Source of the DNA: Trichobilharzia regenti | Taxonomy: Eukaryota; Platyhelminthes; Trematoda; Strigeidida; Schistosomatidae | Reading direction: 5' to 3' | Assembly: GCA_944472135.2 (NCBI GenBank) | Contig: OX235268.1 | Span: forward strand, 9,554,589-9,618,588 | Length of the DNA stretch: 64,000 bases | Shown: piece after piece, positions 61,116 through 64,000 of the stretch | Layout of the letters: each line of letters opens with the position of its first letter | Position numbering within the stretch: the stretch's first letter is position 1 | Translations under genes and position numbers: made by a program | The notes under the pieces: generated by a model | The model's database searches: none | Told to the model about the DNA's origin: nothing | Seen by the model: only the letters and a program-made list of their open reading frames with translations

Positions 61116-64000
61116 TCAAAAATCAAACCAAAATATCATTCAGTAAATCCAGGAATACTCAAATTCTAAAGTTTTACAAAAATAATGGAAGAAAAATATC
61201 CTGTTAAAGAGAGAGATTTCACAGAAAGAAACGCCATCAGACATTGATAAAACAAAGTGAGTGATTAGCCTATCAACACGAGCGCTGAGTTCTGATGAAA
61301 CAAAATCACTTGAAAAAGGATTGAACTTCATTCGGGAGGTCAGCTCAGGAGGACTATAGTGAATGGACTGAAATAGTGACATGCTACTGAAGCCTCATGT
61401 TCCCCGAGGAACTTATGGAAAAATGGTAATAAAAAGTGTTGCCTAATCACTGTTGTAATAAAATGAATTCGCTTATACACACATAAGTTAGTCATAGTGT
61501 TTTTCTCCACAAAGAATATCTAGTTAAGCATTTCTACGAACCATTTAAGTTGACACTAGACCTTAGATGGCTTACGTAAAGTCATTTAAATTGTACTAAT
61601 TATTCTACACGAATATTTGAGTGATGTTAATATGATAAAAGAATAAAGTTTCAGGGAAAAATATTAACGTGATTTTTTTCACTTTTGTGTGTTGACGAAA
61701 TAAATAGAAATTCATTAAAATAGTCAGTATTAATCAGGAATAATTCGTATTTTTTTAAAATATTTTGCTCATCAGATTTATTCACTCTAAAGAACAATGA
61801 TAAGAAACTTTGAACTTCATAGTTTTAAATAAAGTACTTTGGTTTTTCAGACATTTTCGATCATCAAGTAGAAAATAAACACAAACGGCTTATTCTAAGT
61901 ATTATCATCAGGTAAATGAAGTTAGACTTTGTGAAGTATTCTATTGAATTCATTGAATAGTGAAAAACTCGCTCTGTTTCATTACCTTATCGTTTTATAC
62001 ACTTACTTCATCGGATATCTAAACAGCTGTCTGGTATGCTAGGGGTTCTAAGGTATTCTGTTAACTAATGGAATCGATCACATTCAATCCAGTTGAGATT
62101 CGACATTCACTTCCATTAAGTCGAATTCACTTTCAAGAAAGGCAATGTGATCTTCATTTCACGGCGAATGGTGGTTACGGCTAAATTAAAGACAGTAAAA
62201 TGACTTTGATTCGCAGAATCTCAGACTCTGGGACATTTAACTGACTAGTTGGAAACAGAAAGGCGGAGAGAGCGAGAAACGCACATTATAGACTGTAATT
62301 ATTATTATTAATATCATTTCTTTGTGTTCCAAGTGGAACACGCGGCTTCAGCAGTGCGTCTTCACTTCATCCTGCTGTCCGTAGTTAATTTAGGCTGAGC
62401 ACACGAACCCCTATGAACTGTCATCTCCTGCTCACACGATCTCTTCCATGCCACTTTTGAACCTACTCACACCTCATCTTTCCCACTGCAAAAGAGACTG
62501 CTCACTTCTATTCAGTATTCTAAGCGACAAAGTTTATTAGACCAAATTATAGAAAAGCAAACTTTAATAGCTGACTAGTACAGAATCGAGGGGATTAAAA
62601 TTGAGAAGCCCTCAGAATGTAAATAATTACAAATTATATAATTATTCAACGTGTAAGTAAATGATTTTGTTAATCAATTCAACCGAATTAATATGGCGAT
62701 AAGCCTAAGATAATATCAGTTTCTGGTAGATAGTTGAAAGTGATTAACACGAAGTCATGAATTCAGGTCTCGTGCTTGTTGAAACACTTTAGTGAGGTGT
62801 ATCTGTAACCCTAGAGGAATTGCTTTGTGCTGATAGAATGTGACATAAAGCTTCAAACTTACTGAGATCAGGATGAATCTATTCATTGATTTTATGTACC
62901 CACTGTTTGTTAGCTAACCAGTTTATCGTTTTCTTTACATACAGTTATCAGTATTTCTGATGAATGAGAAATGCCTCCGTTGCATCGAAATACCTTGAGG
63001 GAGACTGAAAAACAACAAAGTGGAATCAGCTGACTCAAATTACGCAATGAATTCGTGGTAGACGTGATGGTTCATCAATGATGAAAGCGCTTAGTAATAT
63101 ACCTAATGTGTATGATACGTTCAAAATTGTAAAGAATAAAAGTAAGGCAACTTGCATTCTAAAACGTCTTAAAAAGCTAATAAAAACCTGTAAGCAGTGG
63201 TGCAAATCATGCGTTATTATATATATACTAAATATTCACGTGAGTATCTGAAGACCTACTGGCAAAGACTGAGAGGGTGTAAACACCCTGTAGGCACTCA
63301 CTACAATATCAGGAGGAGTTAATGATATTTAAATTTTATTCATTGGCTTGACTCTAACTGGAATCTTTCAAGTTATAAGCCAGTTGTGAATAACAAGACT
63401 TAGCGTCATACTGTGTGTAATGCTTTCACCAAGAATATTCAATAGCTCAGCAATGGATTAAGTTGCAAAAAGGAAATCTGAGAGTTCCTTGTGAAAAAAT
63501 ACAGAAACCTCGGAAGGAAGCCAAAAGACCCAGAGAACAAAATCATGTGAAAATGGAAATCAGAAAGATAACAAAGTTAACATTATCAGTGTAGACAACG
63601 AGAATTTAAAACTCATTTAGCCAACTGACAGTGAATGCAGAACAATAACGGTAGCTGTCATTAATTTTCCACATTTATTCCTCATTTTTTTATCTTTCAT
63701 TAGCTTGCAATTAGTAACGGACCTGATATTTTGCACTTATAAATTATTCCTAGTAGCACATTTCGTCGTACTTAAATAAATGGATTTCAATTACTTGAAC
63801 CTCGGTGATGCTTTGGTTTTTATTACTACAATAGCCTGTGAACGATGTAACATTGCTCGGTTCTTGTTCGATTTTGGGCCCCACCACTTATTTGGGTCTA
63901 GGTACGTCTTACTGATGCAGCCGAAATAGAAATAGTTGATCCTCCTGTTTTTTCAGCTAACTGAAACCAAAGAAATTAGGGTCCAGATATTTAATAACTG
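60906..64000. repeat. Duplicated module X, copy X3 (continues past the window)
   Basis: Matches 33129-36223 with scattered substitutions and no net indel. It stops at the window end, before the position where the Penelope-like remnant would begin. No gene besides the frame at 60903-61115 was recognised. Confidence 0.93.

Noticed and set aside
1..64000. CRISPR array, rRNA genes, LTR retrotransposon or bacterial-type operon
   Set aside because: There are no regularly spaced short repeats, no rRNA-like conserved blocks, no paired long terminal repeats and no gag/protease/integrase motifs. The long repeats are segmental duplications.

Overview
The window looks like AT-rich, intron-bearing, repeat-dense DNA of a parasitic flatworm, most likely a digenean and probably a schistosome. 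The evidence is the mix of RTE-clade (SR2-like), CR1-clade (SR1/Perere-like) and Penelope-like retroelements, together with a gene whose first recognised intron is only 35 bp while later introns are 0.6-1.2 kb, a pattern described for schistosome genes. I see no rRNA, CRISPR, operon or bacterial feature. The genus call is inference.

Layout. Two kinds of duplicated module alternate. Module X (about 6.6 kb: Penelope-like remnants, a 76-nt tRNA-like sequence and an RTE 3' part) occurs at 1-6640 (X1), 33129-40804 (X2) and 60906-64000 (X3, running off the window). Module Y carries a six-exon membrane-protein gene. It occurs at 22170-29030 (Y1), at 45140-52932 (Y2), and then as tandem copies of a 5.77 kb subunit at 52933-58699 (Y3) and 58700-60897 (Y4, cut off in exon 4 and joined to X3). 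Order: X1, retroelement graveyard, Y1, CR1 fragment, X2, RTE pieces, Y2-Y3-Y4, X3.

The one real cellular gene family. Assembling exons across introns gives a 282-residue, seven-helix protein that I align by eye to the Bax-inhibitor-1/Lifeguard (TMBIM) family. Copies B (Y2) and C (Y3) have an open frame through all six exons. Copy A (Y1) has a 1-nt deletion in exon 5. Copy D (Y4) is truncated inside exon 4. The proteins predicted by B and C appear identical, so the amplification is recent.

Retroelements. A near full-length RTE element (minus strand, about 5580-12080) is split inside its reverse transcriptase by a 3.3 kb CR1-clade element (about 6666-9990) that ends in an ACATA-repeat tail. 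Further RTE remnants lie at 16283-17660, 20022-21240, 22830-23310, 39660-40804, 40805-42015, 45012-45135 and 45800-46290. A second CR1 fragment lies at 31396-32757. All are broken. Several module borders fall in or beside RTE sequence, so these repeats may have seeded the duplications.

Long stretches (12.1-16.3, 17.7-20.0, 29.0-31.4 and 42.0-45.0 kb) contain nothing I can assign.
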